Part shown: positions 11,736 to 24,261 of the stretch, one piece after another
Layout of the letters: each line of letters opens with the position of its first letter
Numbering within the stretch: the stretch's first letter is position 1
DNA from: Malus domestica
Lineage: Eukaryota > Streptophyta > Magnoliopsida > Rosales > Rosaceae
Direction of reading: 5' to 3'
Assembly: GCF_042453785.1 (NCBI RefSeq)
Contig: NC_091662.1
Location: 315,001 to 379,000, forward strand
DNA length: 64,000 nucleotides
Notes under the pieces: model-generated
What the model saw: only the letters and a program-made list of their open reading frames with translations
The model's database searches: none
Told to the model about the DNA's origin: nothing
Translations under genes and position numbers: made by a program

Positions 11736-12844
11736 GAGGAGGCAGTCTCAGTTCCATCGCAAAACGAATAGAGGAAAGGACTTGGGGGTAGACTAGCTGC
11801 TCGGGCCTTGACGTTGCAGTGTAATTAATAATCAAGAGGGAGGGCTTTGGATTAGAGTAAGCAATCGGGTCAGCCTACGTAAAAAGTAAAATTACTTTCC
11901 CATAATCTTTGTTTTCCAGGAGCTGAAGCAGTTCCTTTCTAGTATGTATTAGCTAGATTCATGTGTGAAAAAGAAAAAACTTTTCCTACAGATGACTTGT
12001 TTTACATACGCACGCACGCAGATAATAATGTATCCGAAACCCTTTGATTTGATGATGATCACCGCATTTTGCAGCGAAAAAGAAACGATCTATAAAGTGA
12101 TGTTATTGTACGATCTGTAAAGTGTATAGGAGAAGAGAAGAAGAAGCCTTTCTGAAGTTGCTTTTCCTTTGGGTGAAGATGGAGCCCATAACGTAGACAA
12201 ATTAACCACATGTGTGAGTAAATTGGTAATGTCATCCAATCATATTAGATTAATTGTCTTCGTACGTGATCGATACTTTGCTTATGGAATTATTCAGTCT
12301 GAATTACCGTTTTATCCGAATTAATCGAGCATTTTCATACAACGTTCATGGGTCAAAAAGGCAACCACTTTGTAAATGTAATATGGAAGGCAGGTTCCTT
12401 CAAGTTGAAGGGGACGACTAATCCAATATCTTGCTTGTATCCTTACTACATTATCTCTAACTACTATGACTACTACACCTCATCGCTAAATTCAGAAACT
12501 CGAACGCCGTATTTGACACGAGGAAAACACGAGCACCCAAAAATGAGCATGAAAAAAGCGATTAACTGCACGAGATAGAGAGGCTTGAGGCGCAAGCAAT
12601 ACGAATACAATTATGTCAGTTGGAAGGAAAATGAGTTTTCAAGTGTAAAAGGAAGAAAAAGAATGGTTGGGATTGAGAAATGAGAAGGGGTTTGCTCCTT
12701 AATTTGGTAGGGGGGAAGAAAAAGGATGTGACAAAGACTCGTCAACAAGAGTGATATACCTTTGTAGCATGATTGACAAACAAACCCGCCATTTAAACTC
12801 TAAAAACTCCTTCCACCTCCTTCCCCATTCATTCCTTCCTTTCA
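11736..12844. other. Intergenic region
   Basis: 3' region of the kinase gene followed by the upstream region of the small-protein gene. I see no further gene; the open frame at about 12348-12578 has no recognisable domain and biased, repeat-free composition typical of chance. Confidence 0.5.
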
Positions 12845-13173
12845 ATGGGGTGGCTTCGCTCCCTCGTCTCCCCGTTGAAGAAGCTCTGGGATCGTCTGCA
12901 CTCGAGCCACAGAAAGCGTACGCAATTCCTCGTTTCTCCTTTCGCCATCTAATTCTATCTTTTCTCTAGCTCTCAGTTAACATCCATACGATCTTCATAC
13001 TTTTTTGGTTCTGTTTTGTTTTGTTCTTGTTAATTTACAAACTTGCAGGAAAAGGGATATATATACTGTACAAGGATGTGAGGTCCTGTCCATGCGAAGA
13101 TGTGCATGTTCTCTGGTCCATCCTGGTTGACTCGCAGTCGCACCCTACACCACCTGCATTGCCATCTAATTAA
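12845..13173 (+). CDS. Small conserved-looking protein of 65 residues, function unknown
   Basis: Two exons, 12845-12917 and 13049-13173, with a 131-bp intron (donor AAAGC|GTACGC, acceptor TTGCAG|GA) and matching phase. The protein opens MGWLRSLVSPLKKLWDRLHS, an amphipathic basic/hydrophobic helix with a Gly2 in N-myristoylation position. It continues with a short basic stretch, KGIYILYKDVRSCPCEDVHV and LWSILVDS, and ends PALPSN. I recall very similar short uncharacterised proteins from other dicots, all beginning MGW and sharing the RSCPCEDV-type core, but cannot name a family. Evidence for reality: clean splice sites, phase agreement, CT-rich leader and in-frame stop. No signal peptide or membrane span is evident; membrane attachment through the N-terminal helix is an inference. 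Confidence 0.7.
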
Positions 13174-13949
13174 TTAATTATCAATTAAGAGGATAATTTT
13201 ATCTTCATGTACATGAATACTATCCTATTATATACATACATGATGCATCCGTTGATAATACTATTATCCTATTTCGTGTTGCCTTGCTAGTTGCTATCTT
13301 CAACTTGACCAGCTTCATTGTATCGTGCCACGTTTTCAATTTAATTCACCACCTTTGCTCGGCTTTGTCCGACTGTATTTTGTTCTATCAATGATCCGAT
13401 CCCTACCAACTAACTATTTTTTTTAGTGAAACTTCTCTCCCAGAGAGGGAAAGAGGTTTCAAATTCAAATTTCTCGTCACGTTGATAAAAATAAAATAAA
13501 AAATTGATTTGCCAATGTCTCTGGAAAACAATGGCAATGCTAAAACTTAAATGTTACAAAAGAATGAGAAATGATTTTTGAACAGAGGCATCTTTTTTTT
13601 TTTAAGCACTTGACCTTTGTTTTTAGAAAAAGAAAGTGCGGAAATTATTTTCTTAACAAAAATAAAGAAAAAATTACAATAAATATTTATAATTTTTTTT
13701 ATACTAATAAAAATATTTACAGCCACAAACATTATTTGAAATTTTAATTGGTGTTTTTAATTTGAGAAAAAAAAAAGAAGTTGGTGGGCTTGGGTTGAGA
13801 AATATTCCGAGAGCGGCCAAACATATTTTCAGTTGTAGCATCTAAAACTCTTGTCTTCTTTCCCGGAAAAGCTCGCGCACACGCACGCACGGAAGGAAAG
13901 AAGAGGCACGGGGGCGCAGACATTGAAACACAGGTAGAGAAAGACAGCA
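13174..13949. other. Intergenic region
   Basis: AT-rich, with poly-A/T runs and no recognisable gene. The last 100 bp (GC-rich, cacgcacgcacgg) are probably the leader of the S24 gene. Confidence 0.5.
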
Positions 13950-15668
13950 ATGGCGGATAGCAAGGCGGTGACGATCCGGACGAGGAAGTTCATGACCAAC
14001 CGTCTCCTCTCCAGGAAACAATTCGTGAGTCTTCTACCTACTACTATCCTCCTGTTTGGTCAACTACAAAAACGTAGGAAAAAACAAGAAAGAATTTAAC
14101 CCAACAATCCCATATCGTAAATTGAACTGTGCTTCCGATGTGGGATCTTAAACTGTAAAAATGCTTACCCAGAAATGTATATCTTCTACTTTTTAACTTG
14201 GAGTTTGTAAATCCTTTGTTTCGGGGAATTTATTCTCTTTAACGAAAAACTATATTTTTACACTAAAATGTCAATCATAATATTATTCATTTTACCATTT
14301 ATTTTGTCATTATCGTTAAAACTCAAAGTTTTCAAGCCCTTTTCATTAATTTTCCTTTGTTTCGGTGCAGGTTATCAATGTCCTGCATCCAGGAAGACCG
14401 AATGTTTCCAAGGTTTGGTTTTCTGTCGTTTAATTATCTAACGTTAGTGCCAACATTTTACTATGGAAAACTTTAGTTTTGTTGGCTTAATGGTATTTTG
14501 CAAGTTCAAAGATAAGTTTTGAACTTTAGACAATGGTTTCAAGGTTTGGGTTGTAATGTATCGACGGTTTTTAGCTGTTAATTCATGCCTTTTGTGCCAG
14601 TGCTGTTAATCTCACGTTTTCTTTGGTTGTGGCTTTATTTTGTCAGCTGAAAAGAATTTTTGTTCCGTGTGGTAATGTAGGCAGAGTTGAAGGAGAAACT
14701 GGCAAGGTTGTATGAAGTGAGGGATCCAAATGCCATCTTTGTTTTCAAGTTCCGCACCCATTTTGGAGGGGGAGAAATCCACTGGTTTCGGTTTGATTTA
14801 TGAATCAGTTGAGAATGCAAAGAAGTACGAGCCCAAGTACAGGCTGATCAGGGTAACTTTACCCTCTTTTTATCTAGAACATTGCATGTAAATTTTAGTT
14901 CTTTATGGTTCGACATCACTTTATTTCTCGTCATTCAAATGTGCATTAATTGGATTCCTTCTTATCGTATGGGTTTGATAAAAAGGCCCTTTCAGGCTAT
15001 TCATAAACTGTAGAACATAGGGTTATTAACAGATAGGGTTATTAACAGAGGTGCATCTGTTTTAAATTATGTTGATTAGTTTATTTCAATCCTCTAATCT
15101 ATCACCTTCCACAGGAAGAGTTCATAGAATTTGAATAATATGATTTATCGATGCTTCTGCTTCTGGAATGTAATGGTTTTATATGCTATGGAAGTATGGT
15201 TTGCTATCCTTCCCAAGTTAATAGGTGTCTTTTAGTAGGTTTTGAATGCTATGATTTTGGTGAATAGGGTATCTTTTAGTTGTTGCATGTGTTTTTGGTT
15301 TGGCTTGAAATGGACGTCCTTGGGGGTTTGTCTCTTGAATCCCTTATATCTACACACGCGGACAGTCTCAATCTCTCTCACTCTCTCTCACTCGCTCAAC
15401 CATGGCTACTTGTGCAGAATGGACTGGATACAAAGGTGGAGAAGTCAAGGAAACAACTCAAGGAAAGGAAGAACGGAGCCAAGAAGATCCGCGGAGTAAA
15501 GAAGGTGCTTTTTTTTGTTCTCTTGAACCTGAAATTGTTGGTGGATTTTACTTTTCTGAAGCTTGTTATGTTTTCAGTGCCTTAACAATTTTGTGATTTT
15601 CTCAACATTTTCATTGTTTTGTGCCGACTAAGGCTGGCGAAGCTGCCAAGGGCGGGAAGAAGAAATGA
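13950..15668 (+). CDS. RPS24: 40S ribosomal protein S24 (eS24), with a +1 frameshift in exon 3
   Basis: Cytosolic small-subunit ribosomal protein needed for early 18S pre-rRNA processing. Exons 13950-14024, 14371-14412, 14681-14852, 15418-15504 and 15633-15668. The encoded pieces match plant eS24 closely: [63 protein letters not shown], then (in the next frame) [20 protein letters not shown], and [28 protein letters not shown], ending [11 protein letters not shown]. Exon 3 is 172 nt where 171 fits; one extra base near 14771-14775 (ggagggggagaaa) shifts the frame and would stop translation at about 14804. All splice sites, start and stop are otherwise intact. This is either a sequence error or a very young lesion in this copy. 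Intron 1 contains a small MITE-like repeat (14226-14355). Confidence 0.85.
14226..14355 (-). repeat. Short MITE-like repeat inside RPS24 intron 1
   Basis: Shares tttaacgaaaaac, tttttacactaaaa, atcgttaaaactcaaag and ttttcattaatttt with the sequence at about 58763-58930, in the opposite orientation. Both look like copies of one interspersed family of about 130-165 bp. Confidence 0.65.
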
Positions 15669-16457
15669 GCTTCTACACATTTTGAGTTTGCAGGTGTTTT
15701 TCGCAGCTTGTTTCCGCATCAACCTCTGTCTCCGCATCAATCTCTGCATCACAAGAACCTAGGCAGAATTTCGTCGCAAATTTGACAAATCCGTTTTTTT
15801 GTAGTTTCTTATCACGGATGTATTGCAATCAAAGAATTCTCCATGATATATATATATATTCCTTTTAACTACCTCTTGTCTTGTTTATTGCCAAAGATCT
15901 ATCAATTTGAATGAGAATTCAGCATATATTAACAATCTTTGAGCATATACCTTCACATGCTTCACTAGTTTTCCTTGGTATCCTCTTGATCAATCGCAAA
16001 AAATATTGTTCTAACACAAAAACCATACAATTAATCCACTAAATTTAGACTTATTTTTAACTACCCTTCTTGAAATGAAATATTATTAAAAATAATAATT
16101 AAATATGCATCGTGTTTTTCGACGGCGTCATATTCTTGGATAACAAGTCGTACTTTTCTTTTGTTTTTTTATTTTCCGGGATATTCCTAAAGAATAATAA
16201 TTCGGGTTGGAAAGGTCAATTTCGTCGCTCTAAAAAATTGTTTATTATTGATAAATATATAAACCTTAAACCCTAAAATTCAAAGGGGAGGATTTCAGGG
16301 TTTGAGGTTTTCATTTGGCTTCCTTGATTCGCATTTCTTGGTAAATAGTTTCAATTTCATTTCAATCGAGTGGTTTCTAGAAACCTCGAGACGACATTGT
16401 TTCAGTTGTGTGCTGCAATTGATTATGTGTGAGATCCGAAACTGCAGAAATTGAGAA
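15669..16457. other. Intergenic region
   Basis: 3' UTR of S24, then AT-rich sequence and the leader of the LETM1 gene. No separate gene seen. Confidence 0.5.
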
Positions 16458-19400
16458 ATGGCTTCCAGAGCGATCTTCAGGAGGAACAGAATCCTCACCG
16501 ACTATGTAACGGCGTCGTCTCGCGCCAGCCCTGGATTCCAGTGGCTCGGGCATTCCCATGGCGCTCAGAAATTGGAGTCCAAGGGTTTCAGCAGTATCCT
16601 CACGCTTAAGAGCAGCAGCAACAACGACGATGATGATAAAGTTTCCATCGCAAAGGACGAGTTCCGGCGATTGGGGTATGTCTATATCTCGCCGATGGGG
16701 ATACATCATCGGCGGATGTCGCAGGCGATTCGAAATGCGTCTACAGCTGCAGCGGCGGCGACGCCCGTTAAGGCGACTGAGCGGGGCAGTCCCAGTGATG
16801 ACGAGGAGAACGAGCGTTTGGCTGCCAAGAAAAGAAAGGAGGCATCTCCGGAGGACTGCGATCAAGCCGTTCAGGGATTGAGCACTGCAAAAGCCGCCAA
16901 GGCGAAGAAGTTGCAAGAATCTCAGAAGTACAAGGCTGTCAAACCCATGTTGCAGAAAGTTTGGGCCACCATCCTGGGAATTGGCCCTGCTTTGAAAGCT
17001 GTAGCTTCCATGAGCAGGTTAGCTTAGAATAGATAGGTTATATTTATTTCATTTTCCATTCATCAGCTTTGTCTTTATTTTTTATACAAGCGATATTCTA
17101 TTTTAAACTAATCTAAACTGCGGGATGGGGTTCGAGTGGGCTGCATATCTGAAGAACATCCGCTCTAGAATGTGTGGCTACGCCCACGTCCTCCCATTTC
17201 TTAGCACTTTTAATCAACAAAATTTCACCTTTTAATCAAAAACGATTTCATCTTTTATTCAAAGACGATTTCATCTTCCCACATGCTGGTTTTCGTGCTT
17301 GTTTGGTTATGCAGGGAAGACTGGGCCAAGAAACTTGTTCACTGGAAGAAGGAATTTATATCCACGTTGCAGCATTATTGGTTGGGTATTAAGCTACTGG
17401 GTGCCGATATAAGGATTTGTTCGAGGTTGCTGCTAAAGCTTGCTGGCGGCAAGACTCTCTCTAGAAGGGAGAGACAACAGCTCACCCGCACAACGGCTGA
17501 TATCTTTAGGCTAGTTCCCTTGTCGGTTTTCATCATTGTTCCTTTCATGGAATTTTTGCTGCCAGTATTCCTCAAATTGTTTCCCAACATGCTGCCATCA
17601 ACTTTTCAAGACAAATTGAAGGAAGAGGTAGAGATTGTATATTTCCTAGTGGATTTAGCTTGGATTCTGCATCTGCGTCATTGTTCCTAGGACTCGCATT
17701 TTAGAGATACATATATATATCGTTTCTCCCACTTGAGATATCTTCTTTAGTTCAAGAGTTTGCTTAAATACGTGCCTGCATGATCCACATCATGTCTCTG
17801 CATGTCCATTCTCCCACGAACTTGTGTTTTCAATACATGTACACATAGTTTGTTTGGTACTCACATATAGTATGTTTTTAAAACAATCTTAAGTATTCAC
17901 ATATGCTTAGGGGCTTTGTTTTCTCCCCTTGTGTTGTAGAATGTTGGATTTCAACTTTTTTATGAATGTGTAGGAAGCATTGAAAAGGAGGCTAAAGGCA
18001 AGAATAGAATACGCTAAGTTCCTTCAAGACACGGCCAAAGAAATGGCAAAGGAAGTTCAAAACTCAAGGAGTGGAGAAACTAAGCAAACTGCAGAAGATC
18101 TAGATGAATTTTTAAACAAGGTGAGGCTTTCGTTTCCTATGGTCCACTTTCCATGTTTCTTTCTCCAATATTTCTTTTATGCAAACCTGTCTATTTCTAA
18201 GTGTAGGTTAGAACTGGTGCACGTGTTTCTAACGAGGAGATCTTGGGGTTCGCCAAGTTGTTTAATGATGAACTTACCCTAGATAACATCAGCAGGTTAT
18301 CTTTTAACATGATTTCTCAAGGTTTTTGTGTTTGAATGTGATGGGGATGCATTTGTGAGTGAAGTTAGTGACTGTTTTTTGTTGCATGCAGACCTCGGTT
18401 AGTCAGTATGTGCAAATATATGAACATCAGCCCTTATGGAACAGATGCATATTTGCGATATATGCTCCGGAAAAGACTCCAGCGGTGAGATGCATATCTT
18501 AGCATATTAGATGTACATTTGTTTTGTTGTAGCCTCCTTTAGAAACAAGAACGGTGAAGTGAATATTAAATTAGAGCTATTTATTAGGCTCCTCATGCTA
18601 GGCTCTGCTCGATTAGGTCTTGGTTCAAGCTTGGTCATCTGTTTTGTATATGTTTTTTCGTATTTCATCAATGAAATCTTTAGTAAATCATTAGAAATAC
18701 AAATTCTTCTTTTCAAGAAGAGCATATACTATCTTCTTAGAGAATTTGATCAAAGAATTTCTTACTACAAAGATAAAGAACTTCTCGAAAATGCTGCTAT
18801 CCCTAATTGGTATTTTAATTAGCTACATATAAACCAAAACATGAGTTAAGTTGAGTATTGTTTTAATGTTTATTAACATTTTTTTTTTGGTCAGGATTAA
18901 GGCTGATGATAAGTTAATTCAAGAAGAAGGTGTGGAATCCCTTACAGAAGATGAGCTGCGCGAGGAATGCAGGGAGCGCGGAATGCTTGGTTTGCGTTCT
19001 GTGGAAGATATGCGCCAGCAGGTATACTATTGAAACTTCAATTACCTTTTTCAGAATCTCAGAGTCTGAATTATATTTTTCAGTTTCATAAGTAGTTAAT
19101 GTAGCTTGGTGATTTATGATATATCAAAGCTGATCTCGGTGCTCATTTATTCATTAACGTCTTCATGTAGCTTCGTGATTGGTTGGATTTGTCTCTCAAT
19201 CACTCAATGCCATCTTCACTTTTGATCCTTTCCAGGTATCCTTAGGCTCCACAAAATGCACACCAAACTCTTTGGTTTTGTTTAATTCTTGATTATTGCT
19301 TTTACATTCAGAATCCCTACAGTTCATGCATATCTTGATAGTGGAGCCAGTTTAACTTCAATGTTGTTTGATGTGCGTAATGCAGGGCCTTCATTGTGTC

Positions 19401-21703
19401 TGGAAGGTTGATGCCAGCTGATGCTGTTCGAGCTACACTGTCTTCTCTGCCAGATGAAGTGGTGGATACTGTTGGTGTTACATCATTGCCCTCTGAAGAC
19501 TCTGTATCTGAAAGGAGAAGGAAATTGGAGTTCCTTGAGATGCAGGAAGAAATGATCAAGGTTGAAATAGTTTGGTTTTTATTTTGACGGTCTTATAAAT
19601 AGCTACTGGTGTTTTAGTAACCAGAACTAAACATATGTGTGCGTGCGTGCACGCATATTTTTATAAGCCAGTTTTGATGCATTTGGTTTGGAGTTGTGTG
19701 GAACCAAGAAAGGGACGAGCAACCAAAAAGTAAAAACACAAATTATAAGCAGAAGAAAAACTCCTGAAATAAAATGTTATGACTATCATCTGGCCTAGAA
19801 AACTTTAGTTGAAGAAAGAAATTTAAGATGTAACAGTTCACTTCTGTCTCTAATTTGTTGAGCCTTTTTTGTACTGAGTGGCTTTCTGAACTATTATGTG
19901 ACAGGAGGAGGAAGAGAAAGAGGAGGAAGAGCTAGCCAGAATGAAGGAATCTCAGGCCAAAGAAGAGGATAAGGCATTGAAAGAGATGATTATTCCAACA
20001 GCCAAAGAAGCACAAGACCAAGCCAGGGCTAGGACACTAGAAAAGCAAGAGAAGCTCTGTGAAATAAGTCGTGCATTGGCTGTTTTGGCTTCTGCATCTG
20101 TAAGGACTGGACTGAATAACTCTCAATATTTATATTGTTGAGTGTTCTCTTTTCATTTTTCTCTACCAAAATTTCAAGCACTATCATCCACACTGTAAGC
20201 TTAACAAGTTTCTTATTTTTTGTTTGTTGAATAATAGTCTGTGAGTAGAGAGCGTGAAGAGTTCCTGAGGCTTGTCAATAAGGAGGTAATTTAAAACATT
20301 TAATTGCTCTTATTTTGTATTGGGTATCTTTTAAGATGAAAGCATTTATCTTTGGGTATGCATGCTTGTGTTCCCTTGCTCAGTATATGCGGCAGACACA
20401 TTTGGAGGGATAACTGCTCGCAGTTAATCAGGACGGTACATCATAAGTATTGCCTCCAGTTCTGAGTCATTTCTATGTTTCTGCTTGTTGCTTTTGTCCC
20501 TTTTTGTTTGAAGAATGTGCAGATTGATGACTTTTAATGGCATTTAATTATGAGCTTTCTGTCTATAGATTATATGCATGCACTATCATATAATGTTCAA
20601 TTCAGAAGGATACTTTGCTTAAGTTGATTTCTTTGATCTTTCCAGATTGAACTTTACAATAGTGTGGTGGATAAAGAGGGTACAGATGGTGAAAAGGATG
20701 CCTTAAAAGCATATAAAGCAGCTCGAGATGAAAATGACAGTAATGCCGAGGCTGAAGGTGATGATGGGGGGGTTTCATCAGCCCTCGTAGACAAGGTTAG
20801 ATATTCAATTCCAAGTTATCTACTTATAACATGCTTAACATTGTTTACTTGATGGATCATCATTTATTTTGTGTATTTCAGGTCGATTCAATGCTTCACA
20901 AACTTGAAAAGGAAATTGATGATGTAGATGCTCAAATAGGTGATCGCTGGCGGTTACTTGACAGGTGATTTGTTGATTTTAAATCTTGCTTCCTATGTTG
21001 TGTTATTATTTAGCATGTATTTTCACATCTTCCCTCCCTTCTTAAATAAGAATATCTTCCCATTCTTTTTGAAATGATACTCCCTACTGGTTGCGATGTG
21101 CATATGATAATGGGCTGGATAGTCAGAAATAGGATGAGTCTAAACATATGGTGGCTGGTGAGTTTAAATTTTAAGTGTTGACGGGGTAACCTTTGAATTT
21201 ACTAGCTACCATAAGTTTAAGAGCTGATGCAGTTAATTTTAAACTCGTTTTGAGTGATAAACACTTTACAGCTTCGAGGATGGTATTGGCATTTATTTTC
21301 TTCTTGCAGTTAATATTTTCAATGGTGTGTGCAGGGATTTTGATGGGAAAGTAACTCCCGAGGAGGTTGCAGCCGCTGCGAACTACTTGAAGAATACTTT
21401 AGGCAAGGAGGGTGTCCAAGAACTGATAGGCAACCTTTCCAAAGATAAAGGTGGGTGAATTTGTGTTGGTTCTTGTGCTAGGCTCATCTGTTCTCCTGAA
21501 TATCCACTGCTTGTGTTAATGCATCCGATTAATTAACATTGGTCTCCGTATGCATTGATTTGATTCCTGATTTTGATGATTGTTTTTGGTGTGTTGTGGC
21601 AGATGGGAAAATTCTTGTGGAAGACATTGTGAGATTGGGCAGTCGGTCGGAAGATGCAAACTCAGCAGAGGAGGAGGAGGAGGAGGAGGAGAAGAGAGTA
21701 TAG
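16458..21703 (+). CDS. LETM1-like mitochondrial inner-membrane protein
   Basis: LETM1 proteins sit in the mitochondrial inner membrane, are linked to K+/H+ or Ca2+/H+ exchange and support organelle volume and translation. Fourteen exons: 16458-17017, 17315-17627, 17974-18120, 18207-18295, 18392-18484, 18895-19021, 19171-19235, 19386-19560, 19905-20099, 20238-20285, 20646-20795, 20882-20964, 21335-21450, 21603-21703; 753 residues, as in Arabidopsis LETM1. N-terminal Arg/Ser-rich presequence; one membrane segment at about 253-275 ([20 protein letters not shown]) with a conserved internal proline; the LETM1/ribosome-binding-like domain follows ([45 protein letters not shown]). C-terminal coiled-coil Glu/Lys segments, then a complete EF-hand loop [12 protein letters not shown] (about 680-691) split by an intron. 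It ends in poly-Glu. All phases agree. Confidence 0.93.
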
Positions 21704-21940
21704 AGTAAGATGGTAGCATGCATAATTGCATATCCCTACTCTACTTTTGTCATGAGAGGTTGATTATGCCTGAATCAGATTCTTAATGGCTGTAGTTATT
21801 GGCCAACAGTGGATTTGGTTAGCTTATGTCTTGTCCTGTCCTGCCCTATCATATCCTATCCAATCCAATCCTATAGGTTTGGTTTTACATACGTACAGAA
21901 GAGAAGTGCTTTTGAATCTTCTGTTGGTTAAGCGAAAGAC

Positions 21941-21982
<42 letters not shown>

Positions 21983-24261
21983 TTTTTGACTTAACATATA
22001 TATTGATGATGAAGGGAATTACAACCGAAGGGGTAAGGGAGAAAACTTAATCTCTGGATCATGCGGCTTACTCTTTTTCGCTTTACGTATCCGAACCAAT
22101 AAAATCCAAATTAGTCAAAGACTTATTTTTAACCATGTCTCCTGTAATTTAACTTTGATCTTACTTTGTCCATTAAAATTTAAAAATCAACTTGTGCTAA
22201 ATTCGTTGCGAAATCGTTAAAGTAGACTTACCTAGAAAGAATTCCTAATTCCGTTGTCTTACCAATCACTGACACAAGATATGAGGCTTTGACTTGATGT
22301 ATTCAATTTGGCAACAGCCAAACCCTACATCATCACTACATCATATACCTACGTACTTCATATTATTCGCACACCGTCGGCCGTGTTTTTATTTTTTGTA
22401 TGTACACACTACCGGTAAGAATGAAATGAAGGTAATTGCACACGAGTTAACGTGAGGGTATCGAATAAAATTGAAAAAAAAATTGTGGATTGTGCAGTGT
22501 GGACAAGGATTTTCTATCCTCTTGTTTGAACACTCAAATTTTCATCTTTGCAAAGAACACAAAAAAAAAAAAAAAATAATAAATAAATAAATAGAAAAAG
22601 AAGAAAAAAACAAAAAAAACTGTGAGAGAAGGGGAGGGAGGAGAGGGTAAAAAAGAGGGGAGAGAATCCGCATCCGTAGAGGTGTGGAGTGGATTTAACC
22701 AACCACGTCCACTCACTTGGTATGTGTGTGCATATATATTATATATAAGTAATGTTAGAAAGACTAAATTTATAGATAAAAATTTTAAAATTAAACTATA
22801 TGAAAGTTGATGATTAGACTACTACTGTTTTTTTTTTAGTACAACGATATATTTTATACTAAGGAGAGATGAAGTTCGGCTAAGTCACACAATGTGCAAC
22901 CTAATTTGGTATCAAATTCACCGTCAACTAGATTCGAACCTAAAACCTCTCATTTACAAGTGAAGATGAATATCATCAGATCGTAATATCGAGTGGCTAT
23001 TGAACTACTACTTAAACGTTGATAAACGTTAGTTTACTAGTTTTGTTTACATATTTAGTGCCCCTAATAATACTCTATATATATATATATAACGTACCCT
23101 ACAAGGCTTAAAGTCGTTGAAATCTTTGCAGAGAGAATGATAACGCGATTGCGATGGTTGGAGGTGACGAGGTAATCAAGTGAGTAGTGCTTACAAGTCC
23201 ATTCAAAACAACTTACTTTTCTGCGGATTGCATTAACTGTAGGGAGATATCTCTGCAAGGAAAACATATATGGTCGAAGTCAAGTCATATTCCCATGGTG
23301 GCCAAGCATGCATGCATGCCTAATTCTCACTTCACCCGGCACTTACCCCTTTCCATCAGCTCAACCCAACCAACCAATCTCCTCTCATGCCGCTGCCGCT
23401 GATGATTAGTTGAAACCCCAGCTGGGCCAATCACATGCACTATTTATAATACTTTAACAAATTCTCCATATTCTTGTTGAAATCTCTTAAAAATCAAAGA
23501 TTGATACGGAAAAGTGGAGGAGGTGAAATGCAAACTTCATCCTATATCATCAGAATACAGAATAATCAATGTACATACATTTTACCTGAATTCATTGCAG
23601 ATATCAAACTTTTGATGAATTTTTACAGAAAATTTTCTTTAATTCCGACTAAATCTAGATGAATTGATATATCTCCATTGCAAATTTTCATAACTTTTGT
23701 CGAAGGCAACCGATACGAAGTATCTATCAATATTTTCATAAATTTACATATTGATATTTCCATCTAGCTATATTGATATTTTAAATACTAAACACATGCA
23801 AATTAAAAGCAAAATTGTACTTGGATAGCACACTAATAGAGATTTAATTTTGTCACGTACCCTAATGTTAAATGAAAAAAAAAAAAACAAGTTTACTGAG
23901 ATTAGTCACATTTTTTATTTTGTGTACACGTGAATGTTAATAAGGCATTCAGTTGGAATAAATAAGTAATTAGTTATATGTAATTCTCACATAACAAAAG
24001 AGTTGAACAGAGGCGGCGTCGTATTTTTCTTCACCACAACCCTTATTCTTCAGAAAACTTATTCATATATAATGACTGAAATGCTTGCAACAACATCTTT
24101 TATTTTTTCTACAACAAATTTTGGATTAAATTAAACTACACAATAAATCTACGCTAAACTCGTCGAACAAATAAAACATAAAAATTCTCACTTTTATGCA
24201 TATGAGAAGAATACAAATAAACAATGGAATGCAACAACGATGATTCAATACTAAATAATAA
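21704..24261. other. Intergenic region
   Basis: About 2.5 kb between the convergent LETM1 and glycosyltransferase genes. It holds a GA microsatellite (21943-21980), a poly-A/taaataaata stretch near 22560-22620 and otherwise AT-rich DNA. No gene recognised on either strand. Confidence 0.5.
21943..21980. repeat. (GA)n microsatellite
   Basis: About 19 uninterrupted GA units downstream of the LETM1 gene. Confidence 0.95.

Noticed and set aside
12348-12578. 76-codon frame between the kinase and small-protein genes
   Set aside because: No domain, no splice support, no recognisable similarity; likely chance.
16377-16916. Long open frame on the minus strand opposite LETM1 exon 1
   Set aside because: Fully overlaps the well-supported presequence exon; Arg/Leu-rich shadow translation without family resemblance.
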